A stretch of DNA of 64,000 nt from Bordetella ansorpii (GTDB lineage: Bacteria > Pseudomonadota > Gammaproteobacteria > Burkholderiales > Burkholderiaceae_B): the NCBI RefSeq assembly GCF_900078705.1, contig NZ_FKIF01000006.1, positions 248,001-312,000 of the forward strand, in the 5' to 3' direction. A model generated the notes under the pieces. That model had not been told where the DNA came from, searched no databases, and worked only from the letters and a program-made list of their open reading frames with translations. Below, in pieces: positions 18,764 through 28,917 of the stretch (within the stretch, counting starts at the first letter, position 1; each line of letters opens with the position of its first letter). The position numbers and the translations under genes were made by a program.

Positions 18764-19972
18764 ATGCTCGAATTCGATCAGGCACAGGCCCAGTTGGCCG
18801 ACGCCGCGCCCGCTCCCACCCGCACCGAAACCGTCTCGCTGGCCGAGGCACCGGGCCGCGTGCTGGCCGTCCCGCTGGACGCCACGCTTGATCTGCCGCC
18901 GGCGGACAACAGCGCCATGGACGGCTACGCCATCCGCCATGCCGACTACCAGCCCGGCGCGCGCCTGCCCATCCAGCAGCGCATCTACGCGGGCGACATG
19001 CCCCGGCCGCTGGCGCCCGGCCAGGCCGCGCGCCTGTTCACCGGCAGCCTGATTCCGGAAGGCGCCGACACGGTCATCGTCCAGGAAGACACGCGCGAGG
19101 CCGACGGCCACGTCGAGATCACCGAAGCGCCCCGCGCGCTGGGCCAGCACATCCGCCGCCGTGGCGAGGATACCCGCGCGGGCCGGCCGCTGCTGGCCGC
19201 GGGCACCGTGCTGCAGGCCGCGCACGTGGCGCTGCTGGCCTCGCAGGGCCTGGCGGACGTGCAGGTCTACGCGAAGCTGCGCGTGGGCGTGCTGACCACG
19301 GGCGACGAACTGGTGCCGCCGGGCGCCGCGCGCGCCACCCAGCAGATCTACAACTCGAACGCCAGCATGCTGGGCGCGCTGGTGCGCGGCATCGGCGCCG
19401 AGCTGACGCAGGCGCTGCACGCCCGCGATGAAGAGTCCGACCTGCAGGCCGCGTTGCAGACGCTGGTGGACGACTGCGACCTGGTGCTGAGCGTGGGCGG
19501 CGTGTCGGTGGGCGAGAAAGACCTGGTCAAGCCCGCCATCGAATCCCTGGGCGGCGAACTGACGCTGTGGAAGGTACGCATGAAGCCGGGCAAGCCGGTG
19601 GCGCTGGCCCGCATCGAAGGCACGCCGCTGGTGTGCCTGCCGGGCAACCCGGTGTCCGCCTACGCGGTGTTCGCCGTGCTGGTGTCGCCGATGCTGCGCC
19701 GCATGCAGGGCCGCACCGAGATCCATCCGCCACTGTCGCGCGCCGCGCTGCGCATCGAACGGCCGCGCCAGGACAGCCGCGAGGAGTTCGTGCGGGTGCA
19801 GGCGCATGCGCTGCCGGATGGCGGCATGGAACTGACGCCTTACGGCAATCAGGGATCGGGCGTCATCAGTTCCCTGCCGTGGGCGACCGGGCTGGCCCGT
19901 CTGCCGGCCGATGTGCTGGTGCAGGACGGCGCACAGGTGCCCTACTACGACCTGCGGCACTGGCTGGCCTAG
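18764..19972 (+). CDS. moeA: Molybdopterin molybdenumtransferase MoeA
   Basis: MoeA inserts molybdate into adenylated molybdopterin. The 402-residue product shows PADNSAMDGYAIR (domain I/III), the GDELV stretch in LTTGDELVPPG, LSVGGVSVGEKD, and MKPGKPVALA leading into LPGNPVSAY of the MoCF-like domain; a beta-barrel domain IV follows. The length matches E. coli MoeA (411). I start at 18764 (MLEFDQAQ), just downstream of moaB. The stop codon region overlaps that of mobA on the opposite strand by four bases, a tail-to-tail arrangement. Confidence 0.95.
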   Translation: MLEFDQAQAQLADAAPAPTRTETVSLAEAPGRVLAVPLDATLDLPPADNSAMDGYAIRHADYQPGARLPIQQRIYAGDMPRPLAPGQAARLFTGSLIPEGADTVIVQEDTREADGHVEITEAPRALGQHIRRRGEDTRAGRPLLAAGTVLQAAHVALLASQGLADVQVYAKLRVGVLTTGDELVPPGAARATQQIYNSNASMLGALVRGIGAELTQALHARDEESDLQAALQTLVDDCDLVLSVGGVSVGEKDLVKPAIESLGGELTLWKVRMKPGKPVALARIEGTPLVCLPGNPVSAYAVFAVLVSPMLRRMQGRTEIHPPLSRAALRIERPRQDSREEFVRVQAHALPDGGMELTPYGNQGSGVISSLPWATGLARLPADVLVQDGAQVPYYDLRHWLA

Positions 19973-20586
19973 GAGTCTGCGGCGTAACGCCCGGCTTCCG
20001 ACAGCTCCTGCGCCGTATTGATGTTCAGGAAGGCATGCGGGGCGGCATCGTCGAAGGCCACGTCGATCACGCCCGCGCGTTGCTGCCATAGCTCGACCTT
20101 GCGGTCTCCGGCCAGCAGATAGTCGCGCAGTCCGGGCGCCTGGTCCGTGCGGACCGCCATGCACACCGAATGCCGGCGGCCCTGCGCGCAGGCCACGGCG
20201 ATGGGCGCGCCTTGCGCCTGCGCCGCGCGCACCAGGCGTGGCGCCAGATCGGCGGGCAGGAACGGCGTATCGCAAGATGCGGTGACCAGCCAACGCCCCG
20301 GCCAGGCCGCCAGGCCCGCCGCGACGCCCGCCAACGGGCCTGACCAGGCCGGCAGGCCGTCATCGTCGGACAATACCCTGCCCACGGCCGCATAACGTTC
20401 GAGATTGCGGTTGGCGCTGATCAGCAGGCCCTCGACCTGCGGCGCCAGGCGCAGCGCCACGCGCCGCACCAGCGGCACGCCGGCCAGCTCCAGCCAGCCC
20501 TTGTCGGCCTCGCCCAGCCGCGCACCGCGTCCGCCCGCCAGGATCAGGCCGCCGATGCCGGCCCGGGACGATGGGCGCTCAGCCAC
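19969..20586 (-). CDS. mobA: Molybdenum cofactor guanylyltransferase MobA
   Basis: MobA couples GTP to molybdopterin, producing the bis-MGD cofactor required by DMSO-reductase family enzymes such as the FdsA subunit encoded downstream. The 205-residue protein has the nucleotidyltransferase signature [20 protein letters not shown] at residues 12-31, then CDTPFLP with the metal-binding Asp, and a C-terminal [11 protein letters not shown] segment that is diagnostic of MobA. Its start overlaps the end of moaA by eight bases, so moaA-mobA form a coupled minus-strand pair. Confidence 0.94.
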   Translation of the reverse strand: MAERPSSRAGIGGLILAGGRGARLGEADKGWLELAGVPLVRRVALRLAPQVEGLLISANRNLERYAAVGRVLSDDDGLPAWSGPLAGVAAGLAAWPGRWLVTASCDTPFLPADLAPRLVRAAQAQGAPIAVACAQGRRHSVCMAVRTDQAPGLRDYLLAGDRKVELWQQRAGVIDVAFDDAAPHAFLNINTAQELSEAGRYAADS

Positions 20587-21703
20587 CGATGTAGCTCATC
20601 TCGACCTTGCGCGGCGCGGGCCCCGCCGGATCGGAATCCGACGCATGCCCCGCGCGCCGCTCGGAATAGTTGTCGGCGCGCGCCCCCCAGACCGACGCCA
20701 GGCGCGCGGCCAATTGTTCGTCGGATGCGCCTGAGCGCAGCGGGTCGCGCAGGTCGTGGCCCTGCGTGGCGAACAGGCACAGGAACAGCTTGCCCTCGGG
20801 CGACAGGCGCGCGCGCGTACAGCCTTCGCAGAAGGCATGCGACACGCTGGAGATGACGCCGATCTCGCCGCCGCCGTCCAGGTAGCGCCAGCGCTCGGCC
20901 ACGCGGCCCATGGGATCGGTCTGCAGCGGCGCCAGGGGCCACACCGAGCCGATGCGCGCCAGCACGTCGGCGCTGGGCAGCACCTCGGTCAGGTTCCAGC
21001 CATTGGTGCTGCCGACGTCCATGTATTCGATGAAGCGCAGCACGTGTCCGGTATTGCGGAAACGCCGCGCCATGGCCACGACCTGGTCGTCGTTGACGCC
21101 GCGCCGCACCACCATGTTGATCTTCACGGGCGACAGCCCCGCCTCGGCTGCGGCATCGATGCCGCGCAGCACGTCATCGGGCGTGAACTGGCTGTCGCTC
21201 ATGCGCGCGAACAGGGTGGGATCGAGCGCGTCGAGGCTGACGGTGACGCGGTTCAGGCCCGCCGCTTTCAGCGCGCGCGCCTTGCGGGCCAGCAGCACGC
21301 CGTTGGTGGTCAAGGTCAGGTCCAGCGGCCGTCCTTCCGGCGTGCGCAGCTCGGCCAGCAACCCGACGAGCGTCTCGATGTTCTTGCGCAGCAGGGGTTC
21401 GCCGCCGGTAAGCCGGATCTTCTCCGTGCCCTGCCGGGCGAACACGCCGGCCAGCCGCGCGATCTCCTCGAAGCTGAGCAGCGCGGAATGCGGCATGAAG
21501 GTGTAGTTGCCGTCGAACACTTCGCGCGGCATGCAATAGGTGCAGCGGAAATTGCAGCGGTCGGTGACCGAGATGCGCAGGTCGCGCAGCGGCCTGGCCC
21601 GGCGGTCGAGCAGGTCCTGGCCCGGCGCGGGCACGGGACCGGCGGGGAACGCTGCTGTGCCGTCGTTTGGACGGCGATCGGCCAGGAAAATCACTTTCGT
21701 CAT
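20579..21703 (-). CDS. moaA: GTP 3',8-cyclase MoaA (radical SAM)
   Basis: MoaA begins molybdenum cofactor synthesis by radical rearrangement of GTP. The 374-residue protein carries both iron-sulfur sites: the N-terminal radical SAM motif CNFRCTYC (Cys50, Cys54, Cys57) and the C-terminal cluster residues in [18 protein letters not shown]. It also has the SAM-binding [10 protein letters not shown] and ends YIGG, with the terminal Gly-Gly that reaches into the active site. The start [11 protein letters not shown] is chosen over a longer in-frame ATG at 21742 because family proteins begin near here. Confidence 0.94.
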   Translation of the reverse strand: MTKVIFLADRRPNDGTAAFPAGPVPAPGQDLLDRRARPLRDLRISVTDRCNFRCTYCMPREVFDGNYTFMPHSALLSFEEIARLAGVFARQGTEKIRLTGGEPLLRKNIETLVGLLAELRTPEGRPLDLTLTTNGVLLARKARALKAAGLNRVTVSLDALDPTLFARMSDSQFTPDDVLRGIDAAAEAGLSPVKINMVVRRGVNDDQVVAMARRFRNTGHVLRFIEYMDVGSTNGWNLTEVLPSADVLARIGSVWPLAPLQTDPMGRVAERWRYLDGGGEIGVISSVSHAFCEGCTRARLSPEGKLFLCLFATQGHDLRDPLRSGASDEQLAARLASVWGARADNYSERRAGHASDSDPAGPAPRKVEMSYIGG

Positions 21704-21791
21704 GGGGAAATCATAGCGCGGCGGGCGCGAACGCTCCGTCATGGTCCATGGCTGGCGCTGTCCCGGGTTTTCCGGCCTCAGTGCCTTGTCG

Positions 21792-22883
21792 TCACTGCCT
21801 TGTCGTTGGGAAGGCCTCTCGTATCGTCTGCAGGCGGCCGGTTTCCGTGGCGTCATAGCCGATCAGTTGCCCGACATACCCGACGTACTCCGCGCTGCGC
21901 ATGATGGCCAGCAGGTCCTGCATGGCGGGCGTGTCCAGCGACGTCTTCCGGATGGCGAAGAAGTAGCGCTCGCGCACCAGCGGGATGAAATCCAGCCCGA
22001 ACCGCCAGGCTGCCGTTTCCACGCCCACCCCGGTATCCGCCATGCCGCTGGCGATGTGCGCGGCGATCGCCATGTGGGTGAACTCGTTGGTTTCGTACCC
22101 CTGCACCTGGCTGATCGAGACCCCTGCGCGCTCCAGCATCACGCCGACCAGGTAGCGCGTGCTGGAACCGATCTGGCGGTTGACGAAGCGGACGTCGGGG
22201 CGCGCCAGGTCGGCCATGCCGTCGATGTGCTTGGGGTTCCCGGGCTGCACGAACAGGCCGGTGCTGCGCGTGGCCAGGTGGATCAGCAGGTAGTCGTCGG
22301 GGTGCAGCCAGGCGGCGTAGCGGGACATGATGGCGGCCTCGAAATCGCCGCAGGGGATCTGGAAACCAGCCAGGTCGCATTCGCGGCGCTCCAGCGAGGC
22401 CAGCGCCTCGATGGCCGTGCGGTAGCGCAGTTCCAGGCCGGGGCTGCGGCCGCCCATGTGCTGCATCAGCGCCTCGACGGCGAAGCCGTGGCTGGCATGC
22501 AGGCGCAGGTGCGGCACGCTTTGCGGCAGGAGGCGCTGCAGTTCCTCCTGCAACTCGGATGCCATGCTTTCCAGCGTGGGCATCAGGCGGGCTTCGATGC
22601 GCCGATTGGCCCACAGGAGCCGCTGCGCGAATTCGGACAGGGTGGTGCCCTGGCGGCGCTTGGTGATCAGCAACTGGGTGCCGAAGATGCCCTCGAAACG
22701 GCGCAGCACGCCCCAGGCATGCCGGTACGACAGCCCACAGGCGCGGCAGGCGCCGGCGATGTTGCCGGTGGCGTCGATGGCCGACAACAGCGCCAGCACG
22801 TCCTGCAGCGGCAGGTCGCCGTCTTCGGGCGTGCCGGACAGCAGCCATTGCGGGCGCAGGCCCAGTTGGAACTTATATGTCAT
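21792..22883 (-). CDS. ModE/LysR-type winged-helix regulator with PBP-like sensor domain
   Basis: The 363-residue protein begins with a ModE-like winged helix (about 25-95: [39 protein letters not shown]). It continues with a periplasmic-binding-protein fold of the COG1910 type ([40 protein letters not shown]). Such proteins lack the MOP domain of E. coli ModE and probably bind a small oxyanion or metabolite. It is divergent from the formate dehydrogenase operon over 158 bases containing two palindromes, so it very likely controls that operon and itself. In Cupriavidus an FdsR regulator occupies the same position (from memory). The inducer (formate, molybdate or both) is not evident. Confidence 0.8.
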   Translation of the reverse strand: MTYKFQLGLRPQWLLSGTPEDGDLPLQDVLALLSAIDATGNIAGACRACGLSYRHAWGVLRRFEGIFGTQLLITKRRQGTTLSEFAQRLLWANRRIEARLMPTLESMASELQEELQRLLPQSVPHLRLHASHGFAVEALMQHMGGRSPGLELRYRTAIEALASLERRECDLAGFQIPCGDFEAAIMSRYAAWLHPDDYLLIHLATRSTGLFVQPGNPKHIDGMADLARPDVRFVNRQIGSSTRYLVGVMLERAGVSISQVQGYETNEFTHMAIAAHIASGMADTGVGVETAAWRFGLDFIPLVRERYFFAIRKTSLDTPAMQDLLAIMRSAEYVGYVGQLIGYDATETGRLQTIREAFPTTRQ

Positions 22884-22901
22884 TTATTTCTTATTGAGAC
22901 G

Positions 22902-22913
22902 CTGAAATTTCAG
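22902..22913. promoter_or_regulatory. Perfect 12-bp palindrome between regulator and fds operon
   Basis: CTGAAATTTCAG is a perfect two-fold palindrome 19 bases upstream of the regulator gene start at 22883. Given its position in the 158-base divergent gap, it could be an autoregulatory operator of the ModE/LysR-like protein. No binding evidence exists beyond symmetry and location. Confidence 0.45.
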
Positions 22914-22946
22914 GATTAGAGTTAGCGCCATCGGGGTCTCGACTTT

Positions 22947-22974
22947 ATTAATATGTTTTTTCAAGCATATTAAT
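22947..22974. promoter_or_regulatory. 9-bp inverted repeat operator candidate for fds operon
   Basis: ATTAATATG and CATATTAAT form perfect 9-bp arms around the 10-base spacer TTTTTTCAAG, centred 81 bases upstream of the fdsG start. The AT-rich island stands out sharply in GC-rich DNA. Size and spacing fit a dimeric wHTH regulator site, and the TATA-containing arms recall ModE boxes, though they are not a clear match to the ModE consensus. It most likely serves the divergent regulator encoded next door. Confidence 0.55.
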
Positions 22975-23041
22975 CACGCACAGACGCCAAGGCAATCACG
23001 AACAGGACCCGTCCGAAGGCGGGCCATAAAGGAGACAAGCC

Positions 23042-23605
23042 ATGCGCCAGCGCGAGGCCAGGTCCGATCTGTCGTCCACGGGCGCCGCCCGCGGGGGCCC
23101 GCAATCCCTGGCGGATGCCCAGTCGTCCGAATCCGCCGACATCGCCGCCGCCGCGCGCGTGCTGGCCCGGTTGAAAGACCAGCCCGGCGCGCTGCTGCCC
23201 ATCCTGCACGGCATCCAGGAAGACCTGGGCTGTATTCCGCCCGAGACGGTGGCGCTGATCGCCGAGGCGCTGCACCTGTCCCGGGCCGAAGTGCACGGCG
23301 TCATCACTTTCTATCCGCATTTCCGCCAGGCGCCGCATGGCCGGCACACGTTGGCGGTGTGCCGCGCCGAATCCTGCCAGGCCCTGGGCGCCGAGCGCCT
23401 GGCCGACCATGCCCGCGAACGCCTGGGCTGCGATTTCCATGCCACCAGCGGCGACGGCGCCTTCACGCTCGAACCGGTCTATTGCCTGGGCCTGTGCGCC
23501 CAGTCGCCCGCGGTGATGCTGGACGGCCGGCCGCACGCGCGGGTCACGCCGGCCCGCCTGGACCGCCTGCTGGACGCGGCGCGCGACGCGGAGGGTGTGC
23601 AATGA
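23042..23605 (+). CDS. fdsG: NAD-dependent formate dehydrogenase gamma subunit FdsG
   Basis: This 187-residue subunit is a thioredoxin-like ferredoxin of the NuoE family and holds one [2Fe-2S] cluster through two cysteine pairs, seen in [11 protein letters not shown] and [10 protein letters not shown]. It relays electrons within the soluble molybdenum formate dehydrogenase between FdsA and FdsB. The first 40 residues ([20 protein letters not shown]) are a non-conserved extension, so a later start cannot be excluded, but a GGAGA ribosome-binding site precedes the ATG at 23042. Its stop overlaps the fdsB start (ATGA, 23602-23605). Confidence 0.93.
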   Translation: MRQREARSDLSSTGAARGGPQSLADAQSSESADIAAAARVLARLKDQPGALLPILHGIQEDLGCIPPETVALIAEALHLSRAEVHGVITFYPHFRQAPHGRHTLAVCRAESCQALGAERLADHARERLGCDFHATSGDGAFTLEPVYCLGLCAQSPAVMLDGRPHARVTPARLDRLLDAARDAEGVQ

Positions 23606-25170
23606 ATCCCGTCACCCTCTACCTTCCCCGCGATGCCGCCGCGCTGGCCATGGACGCCGACGCGGTCGCCACGGCCATCGAGCACGAGGCGAAGCAACGC
23701 GGCCAGGCCGTGAAACTGGTGCGCAACGGCTCGCGCGGCCTGCTGTGGCTCGAACCGCTGGTCGAGGTGGCGACACCGGCCGGCCGCATCGCCTATGGCC
23801 CTGTGCAGCCCGAGGACGTGCCGGCCCTGTTCGATGCGGGCTGGCTGCAAGGCGGCGCGCACGCGCTGTGCCACGGCCTCACCGACGACATTCCCTACCT
23901 GAAGAACCAGGAGCGCCTGACCTTCGCGCGGGTCGGCATCACCGACCCGCTGTCCACCGAGGACTACCTGGCCCACGGCGGCATGGCGGGCGTGCGCCGC
24001 GCCATCGGCATGACGCCGCAGGCGATCGTGGACGAAGTCACGCAATCCGGCCTGCGCGGCCGGGGCGGCGCGGCCTTTCCCACGGGCATCAAGTGGAAGA
24101 CGGTGCTGTCCTCGCCCGCCGACCAGAAGTACATCGTGTGCAATGCCGACGAGGGCGACTCGGGCACCTTCGCCGACCGGCTGCTGATGGAAGGCGATCC
24201 GTACGTGCTGATCGAAGGCATGACCATCGCCGGCCTGGCCGTGCAGGCGACGATGGGCTACCTCTACGTGCGCTCCGAGTATCCGCACGCCATCGCCACG
24301 CTGGAAGCCGCCATCGAGCGCGCCCGCGACGCCGGCTGGCTGGGCGACGACGCGCACGGCAGCGGGCGGCGCTTCGACCTGGAAGTGCGCAAGGGCGCGG
24401 GCGCCTACATCTGCGGCGAAGAGACCTCGCTGCTGGAAAGCCTGGAAGGCAAGCGCGGCGTGGTGCGCGCCAAGCCGCCGCTGCCCGCCATGCGCGGCCT
24501 GTTCGGCAAGCCCACCGTCATCAACAACGTGATCTCGCTGGCCTCCGTGCCCATCATCCTGGCGCGCGGCGCGGCCTTCTACCGAAACTACGGCGTGGGC
24601 CGCTCGCAGGGCACCCTGCCCTTCCAGCTGGCCGGCAACCTGAAGCACGGCGGGCTGGTGGAAAAGGCCTTCGGCCTGACGCTGCGCGACCTGCTGTACG
24701 GCTTCGGCGGCGGCAGCGCCACCGGGCGGCCATTGCGCGCGGTGCAGGTGGGCGGACCGCTGGGCGCCTACCTGCCCGAATCGCAATGGGACGTGCCGCT
24801 GGACTACGAGGCCTATGCCAAGATCTCGGCCATGATCGGCCACGGTGGCCTGGTGGCCTTCGACGACAGCGTCGACATGCTGCGCATGGCCCGCTACGCC
24901 ATGGCGTTCTGCGCGGTGGAGTCGTGCGGCAAGTGCACGCCCTGCCGTATCGGATCGACGCGCGGCGTCGAAACGCTGGACAAGATCGCCGCGGGCGGTC
25001 CCGCGCGCGAACAGCAGGTGCATCTGCTGCGCGACCTGTGCGACACCATGCTGGGCGGCTCGCTGTGCGCGCTGGGCGGGATGGCGCCGTACCCGGTGCT
25101 GTCCGCGCTGAATCACTTCCCCGAAGACTTCGGCGTGTCCGCCGACCACGCCGCCACGACGGCGGCTTGA
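23602..25170 (+). CDS. fdsB: NAD-dependent formate dehydrogenase beta subunit FdsB
   Basis: The 522-residue flavoprotein subunit reduces NAD+ with electrons from formate. It is NuoF-like: the [16 protein letters not shown] stretch binds [18 protein letters not shown] and [19 protein letters not shown] contact FMN, and the C-terminal [13 protein letters not shown] with a later cysteine in GGSLCALGG binds a [4Fe-4S] cluster. About 100 N-terminal residues form a degenerate thioredoxin-like domain, as in other FdsB proteins. It overlaps fdsG by four bases and is followed after 13 bases by fdsA. Confidence 0.95.
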   Translation: MNPVTLYLPRDAAALAMDADAVATAIEHEAKQRGQAVKLVRNGSRGLLWLEPLVEVATPAGRIAYGPVQPEDVPALFDAGWLQGGAHALCHGLTDDIPYLKNQERLTFARVGITDPLSTEDYLAHGGMAGVRRAIGMTPQAIVDEVTQSGLRGRGGAAFPTGIKWKTVLSSPADQKYIVCNADEGDSGTFADRLLMEGDPYVLIEGMTIAGLAVQATMGYLYVRSEYPHAIATLEAAIERARDAGWLGDDAHGSGRRFDLEVRKGAGAYICGEETSLLESLEGKRGVVRAKPPLPAMRGLFGKPTVINNVISLASVPIILARGAAFYRNYGVGRSQGTLPFQLAGNLKHGGLVEKAFGLTLRDLLYGFGGGSATGRPLRAVQVGGPLGAYLPESQWDVPLDYEAYAKISAMIGHGGLVAFDDSVDMLRMARYAMAFCAVESCGKCTPCRIGSTRGVETLDKIAAGGPAREQQVHLLRDLCDTMLGGSLCALGGMAPYPVLSALNHFPEDFGVSADHAATTAA

Positions 25171-25183
25171 AGGAGATCACGCC

Positions 25184-28060
25184 ATGCTCGAAACCGTCGT
25201 CAAGCGCGACCGCGACCTGGGCACCCCGGCCCGGGTGTCCGAAAAGCTGATCACCCTGACCATCGACGGCCAGGAGATCTCGGTGCCCGAGGGCTCCTCG
25301 GTGATGCGCGCCGCCGCGCAGGCCGGCATCAACATCCCCAAGCTGTGCGCCACCGACAGCCTGGAAGCCTTCGGCTCGTGCCGCCTGTGCCTGGTGCAGA
25401 TCGATGGCCGCCGCGGCTATCCCGCCTCGTGCACCACGCCCGTGGAAGAAGGCATGGTCGTGTACACCGAGACGCCCAAGCTGCATGACCTGCGGCGCGG
25501 CGTGATGGAACTGTACATCTCCGACCATCCGCTCGATTGCCTGACCTGTCCCGCCAACGGCGACTGCGAACTGCAGGACATGGCCGGCGTGGTGGGCCTG
25601 CGCAACGTGCGGTACGGCTACGAAGGCGCGAACCACCGGCACGAGGCCAAGGACGAATCCAATCCGTACTTCACGTACGACCCGTCCAAGTGCATTGTCT
25701 GCAACCGCTGCGTGCGCGCCTGCGAGGAAACGCAGGGCACCTTCGCGCTGACCATCTCGGGCAAGGGCTTCGACTCGCGCGTGTCGGCAGGCCAGGACGA
25801 AGCCTTCCTGGAAAGCGAATGCGTGTCGTGCGGCGCCTGCGTGCAGGCCTGTCCCACCGCGACGCTGCAGGAGAAGACCGTCATCATGATGGGGCAGGCC
25901 GAGCACTCGGTGGTGACCACCTGCGCCTACTGCGGCGTGGGCTGCGCCTTCAAGGCGGACATGAAGGGCCAGGAAGTGGTGCGCATGGTGCCGTGGAAGG
26001 ACGGCCAGGCCAACCGCGGCCACTCGTGCGTGAAGGGCCGCTTCGCCTGGGGCTACGCCACGCACAAGGAGCGCGTGCTGAAGCCCATGATCCGCAAGCA
26101 CATCAGCGATCCGTGGCAGGAAGTGTCGTGGGACGAGGCCATCGGCTACGCGGCGTCGGAATTCCGCCGCATCCAGGGGCAGTTCGGCCGCGACGCCATC
26201 GGCGGCATCACGTCCTCGCGCTGCACCAACGAAGAGACCTGGCTGGTGCAGAAGCTGGTGCGCGCCGCCTTCGGCACCAACAACGTCGATACCTGCGCCC
26301 GCGTGTGCCATTCGCCCACGGGCTACGGGCTGAAGCAGACGCTGGGCGAATCCGCCGGCACGCAGACCTTCGACTCGGTGATGCACACCGACGTGGTGAT
26401 CGTGATGGGCGCCAACCCCAGCAGCGGCCATCCCGTGTTCGCCTCGCGCCTGAAGCGGCGCCTGCGCCAGGGCGCGCGGCTGATCGTCATCGACCCGCGC
26501 CGCATCGAGCTGGTCAGCTCGCCGCACATCAAGGCCGACTACCACCTGCAGGTGCGGCCCGGCACCAACGTGGCCCTGCTGTCCTCGCTGGCGCACGTCA
26601 TCGCCACCGAGGGCCTGATCGACGAGGCCTACGTGGCCGAGCGCTGCGACACCAAGGCCTTCAACGAATGGCGCGAGTTCGTGTCGCGCCCCGAGAATTC
26701 GCCCGAGGCGATGGCAGCCACCACCGGCGTGCCGGCCGACGCCGTGCGCGGCGCCGCGCGGCTGTACGCCACCGGCGGCAACGGCTCCATCTACTACGGC
26801 CTGGGCGTGACCGAACACAGCCAGGGCTCGACCACCGTCATGGGTATCGCCAACCTGGCCATGGCCACCGGCAACGTCGGCCGCGAAGGCGTGGGCGTGA
26901 ACCCGCTGCGGGGCCAGAACAACGTGCAGGGCTCTTGCGACATGGGCTCGTTCCCGCACGAACTGCCGGGCTACCGCCACATCTCGGACGACGGGGTGCG
27001 CGCGCAGTTCGAAGCGGACTGGGGCGTGACGCTGCAGCCCGAGCCGGGCCTGCGCATTCCCAACATGTTCGAGGCGGCGCTGGCCGGCAGTTTCAAGGGC
27101 CTGTACTGCCAGGGCGAGGACATCGTGCAGTCCGATCCGAACACGCAGCACGTCGCCGCCGCGCTGGCCTCGATGGAATGCATCGTGGTGCAGGACCTGT
27201 TCCTGAACGAGACCGCCAAGTACGCGCACGTGTTCCTGCCGGGTTCGTCGTTCCTGGAGAAGGACGGCACCTTCACCAACGCCGAGCGCCGCATCTCGCG
27301 CGTGCGCAAGGTGATGGAGCCCAGGAACGGCAAGGCGGACTGGGAAGTGACGGTGGCGCTGTCCAACGCGCTGGGCTACCGCATGGACTACACGCATCCG
27401 CGCCAGATCATGGAAGAGATCGCGCGGCTGACGCCCACGTTCGCCGGCGTGAGCTACGAGAAGCTGGACCGTCTTGGCAGCCTGCAATGGCCCTGCAACG
27501 ACAATGCGCCCGAGGGCACGCCCATCATGCACATCGACCATTTCGTGCGCGGCAAGGGCAAGTTCATGATCACGCAGTACATCCCGACCGACGAGCGCAG
27601 CACGCGCAAGTTCCCGCTGCTGCTGACCACGGGGCGCATCTTGTCGCAGTACAACGTGGGCGCGCAGACGCGCCGCACGCCCAACGTGGCCTGGCACAGC
27701 GAGGACCTGCTGGAGATGCACCCGCAGGACGCGGAAGACCGTGGCGTGGACGACGGCGACTGGGTGGGCATCCAGAGCCGGGCGGGCCAGACCGTGCTGC
27801 GCGCCATCATCACCGACCGGGTGCAGCCGGGCGTGGTATACACCACGTTCCACTTCCCCGAATCGGGCGCCAACGTCGTCACCACCGACAACTCGGACTG
27901 GGCCACCAACTGCCCCGAGTACAAGGTGACGGCGGTGCAGGTGACCCGCGTGTCGCAGCCTTCCGAGTGGCAGCGCCAATGGACGCGCTTCTCCGACATC
28001 CAGGAAAAGCTGCTGCGCGAACGGGCCCGCGAGAACGAAGCGGCGCTCAGCGGGAAATAA
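25184..28060 (+). CDS. fdsA: NAD-dependent formate dehydrogenase catalytic alpha subunit FdsA (Mo-bis-MGD)
   Basis: The 958-residue protein oxidises formate to CO2. Domains in order are a [2Fe-2S] ferredoxin-like region (about 20-100), a His/Cys-coordinated cluster segment (HPLDCLTCPANGDCELQ), a two-cluster [4Fe-4S] ferredoxin (CIVCNRCVRAC, CVSCGACVQAC), the proximal [4Fe-4S] site (CAYCGVGC) and the molybdopterin domains ending near residue 930. The molybdenum ligand is Cys375 followed by His376 (ARVCHSPTGYG), so this is a cysteine, not selenocysteine, enzyme and the reading frame has no internal TGA. Many accessory clusters make it a diaphorase-linked, oxygen-tolerant type. Confidence 0.96.
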   Translation: MLETVVKRDRDLGTPARVSEKLITLTIDGQEISVPEGSSVMRAAAQAGINIPKLCATDSLEAFGSCRLCLVQIDGRRGYPASCTTPVEEGMVVYTETPKLHDLRRGVMELYISDHPLDCLTCPANGDCELQDMAGVVGLRNVRYGYEGANHRHEAKDESNPYFTYDPSKCIVCNRCVRACEETQGTFALTISGKGFDSRVSAGQDEAFLESECVSCGACVQACPTATLQEKTVIMMGQAEHSVVTTCAYCGVGCAFKADMKGQEVVRMVPWKDGQANRGHSCVKGRFAWGYATHKERVLKPMIRKHISDPWQEVSWDEAIGYAASEFRRIQGQFGRDAIGGITSSRCTNEETWLVQKLVRAAFGTNNVDTCARVCHSPTGYGLKQTLGESAGTQTFDSVMHTDVVIVMGANPSSGHPVFASRLKRRLRQGARLIVIDPRRIELVSSPHIKADYHLQVRPGTNVALLSSLAHVIATEGLIDEAYVAERCDTKAFNEWREFVSRPENSPEAMAATTGVPADAVRGAARLYATGGNGSIYYGLGVTEHSQGSTTVMGIANLAMATGNVGREGVGVNPLRGQNNVQGSCDMGSFPHELPGYRHISDDGVRAQFEADWGVTLQPEPGLRIPNMFEAALAGSFKGLYCQGEDIVQSDPNTQHVAAALASMECIVVQDLFLNETAKYAHVFLPGSSFLEKDGTFTNAERRISRVRKVMEPRNGKADWEVTVALSNALGYRMDYTHPRQIMEEIARLTPTFAGVSYEKLDRLGSLQWPCNDNAPEGTPIMHIDHFVRGKGKFMITQYIPTDERSTRKFPLLLTTGRILSQYNVGAQTRRTPNVAWHSEDLLEMHPQDAEDRGVDDGDWVGIQSRAGQTVLRAIITDRVQPGVVYTTFHFPESGANVVTTDNSDWATNCPEYKVTAVQVTRVSQPSEWQRQWTRFSDIQEKLLRERARENEAALSGK

Positions 28061-28073
28061 ACGCCTACCCGCC

Positions 28074-28904
28074 ATGGACCGCATGCCCGACTCTCAAGCC
28101 CCCCGCACCGACAGCGCCCAGGTGCGCATCACCCGCGTGCGCGCGGGCGCCCTCGCGCCTAAGCCGCAGGACGACCACGTCGCCGAGGAAACCCCGGTGG
28201 CGCTGGAGTTCAACGGCATCAGCCACGCCACCATGCTGGCCACGCCGGCCGACCTGGAGGACTTCGCGATGGGCTTCGCCCTGACCGAGGGCATCGTCGG
28301 CAGCGCCTCGGACGTGCGTGGCATCGAACTGCGGCCGCAATGCGACGGCATCGTGGTCGAACTGGAGATCGCCACCGCCTGCGCCGTGCGCCTGCGCGAG
28401 CGCCGGCGCGCCATGGCCGGGCGCACCGGCTGCGGGCTGTGCGGGGTCGAGACCCTGCCCGAAGTGCTGCGCGACGTGCCCTCCGTCACGGCCAACGCGC
28501 CGATCGCCGTGGGCGCGGTGCTGCGGGCCATGCGCGAGATGCGCACGCGCCAGTCCCTGCACGACCTGACCGGCGCCACCCATGCCGCGGGCTGGGCCCG
28601 GCTGGACGGCACGATCGAGCGGGTGCGCGAGGACGTGGGCCGCCACAACGCGCTGGACAAGCTGATCGGCGCCCTGGCCCGCGAAGGGCGCGACGCCTCG
28701 GCCGGCATGATCCTGGTGTCCAGCCGCGCCAGCTTCGAAATGGTGCAGAAGGCCGCGTCGGCCGGCGCCGGCGTGCTGGCGGCGGTGTCCGCCCCCACGG
28801 CGCTGGCCATCCGCACCGCGCAACGCGCCAACCTGACGCTGCTGGGTTTCATGCGGCAGGCCGACGCGTCGATCTACACCCATCCCGAACGCATCGTTCC
28901 CTAA
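28074..28904 (+). CDS. fdhD: Formate dehydrogenase accessory sulfurtransferase FdhD (FdsC)
   Basis: FdhD-family proteins move sulfur from a cysteine desulfurase to the molybdenum centre and bind bis-MGD, and are required for active formate dehydrogenase. The 276-residue product has the conserved cysteine motif GRTGCGLCGVE in the middle and the C-terminal signature REDVGRHNALDKLIG. It is the fourth gene of the fdsGBACD arrangement, where it is called FdsC, 13 bases after fdsA. An alternative start at 28083 (MPDSQAP) is equally plausible. Confidence 0.93.
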   Translation: MDRMPDSQAPRTDSAQVRITRVRAGALAPKPQDDHVAEETPVALEFNGISHATMLATPADLEDFAMGFALTEGIVGSASDVRGIELRPQCDGIVVELEIATACAVRLRERRRAMAGRTGCGLCGVETLPEVLRDVPSVTANAPIAVGAVLRAMREMRTRQSLHDLTGATHAAGWARLDGTIERVREDVGRHNALDKLIGALAREGRDASAGMILVSSRASFEMVQKAASAGAGVLAAVSAPTALAIRTAQRANLTLLGFMRQADASIYTHPERIVP

Positions 28905-28917
28905 TGGCGCAGCCCAC

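Noticed and set aside
26200-26400. Selenocysteine at the formate dehydrogenase active site
   Set aside because: The metal ligand codon at 26306-26308 is TGC (Cys375), and the frame has no internal TGA.
24554-28084. 1,176-codon open frame on the minus strand opposite fdsB-fdsA
   Set aside because: It is antisense to clearly conserved formate dehydrogenase genes; its translation is His/Arg/Val-rich without family similarity, an effect of high GC at third codon positions.
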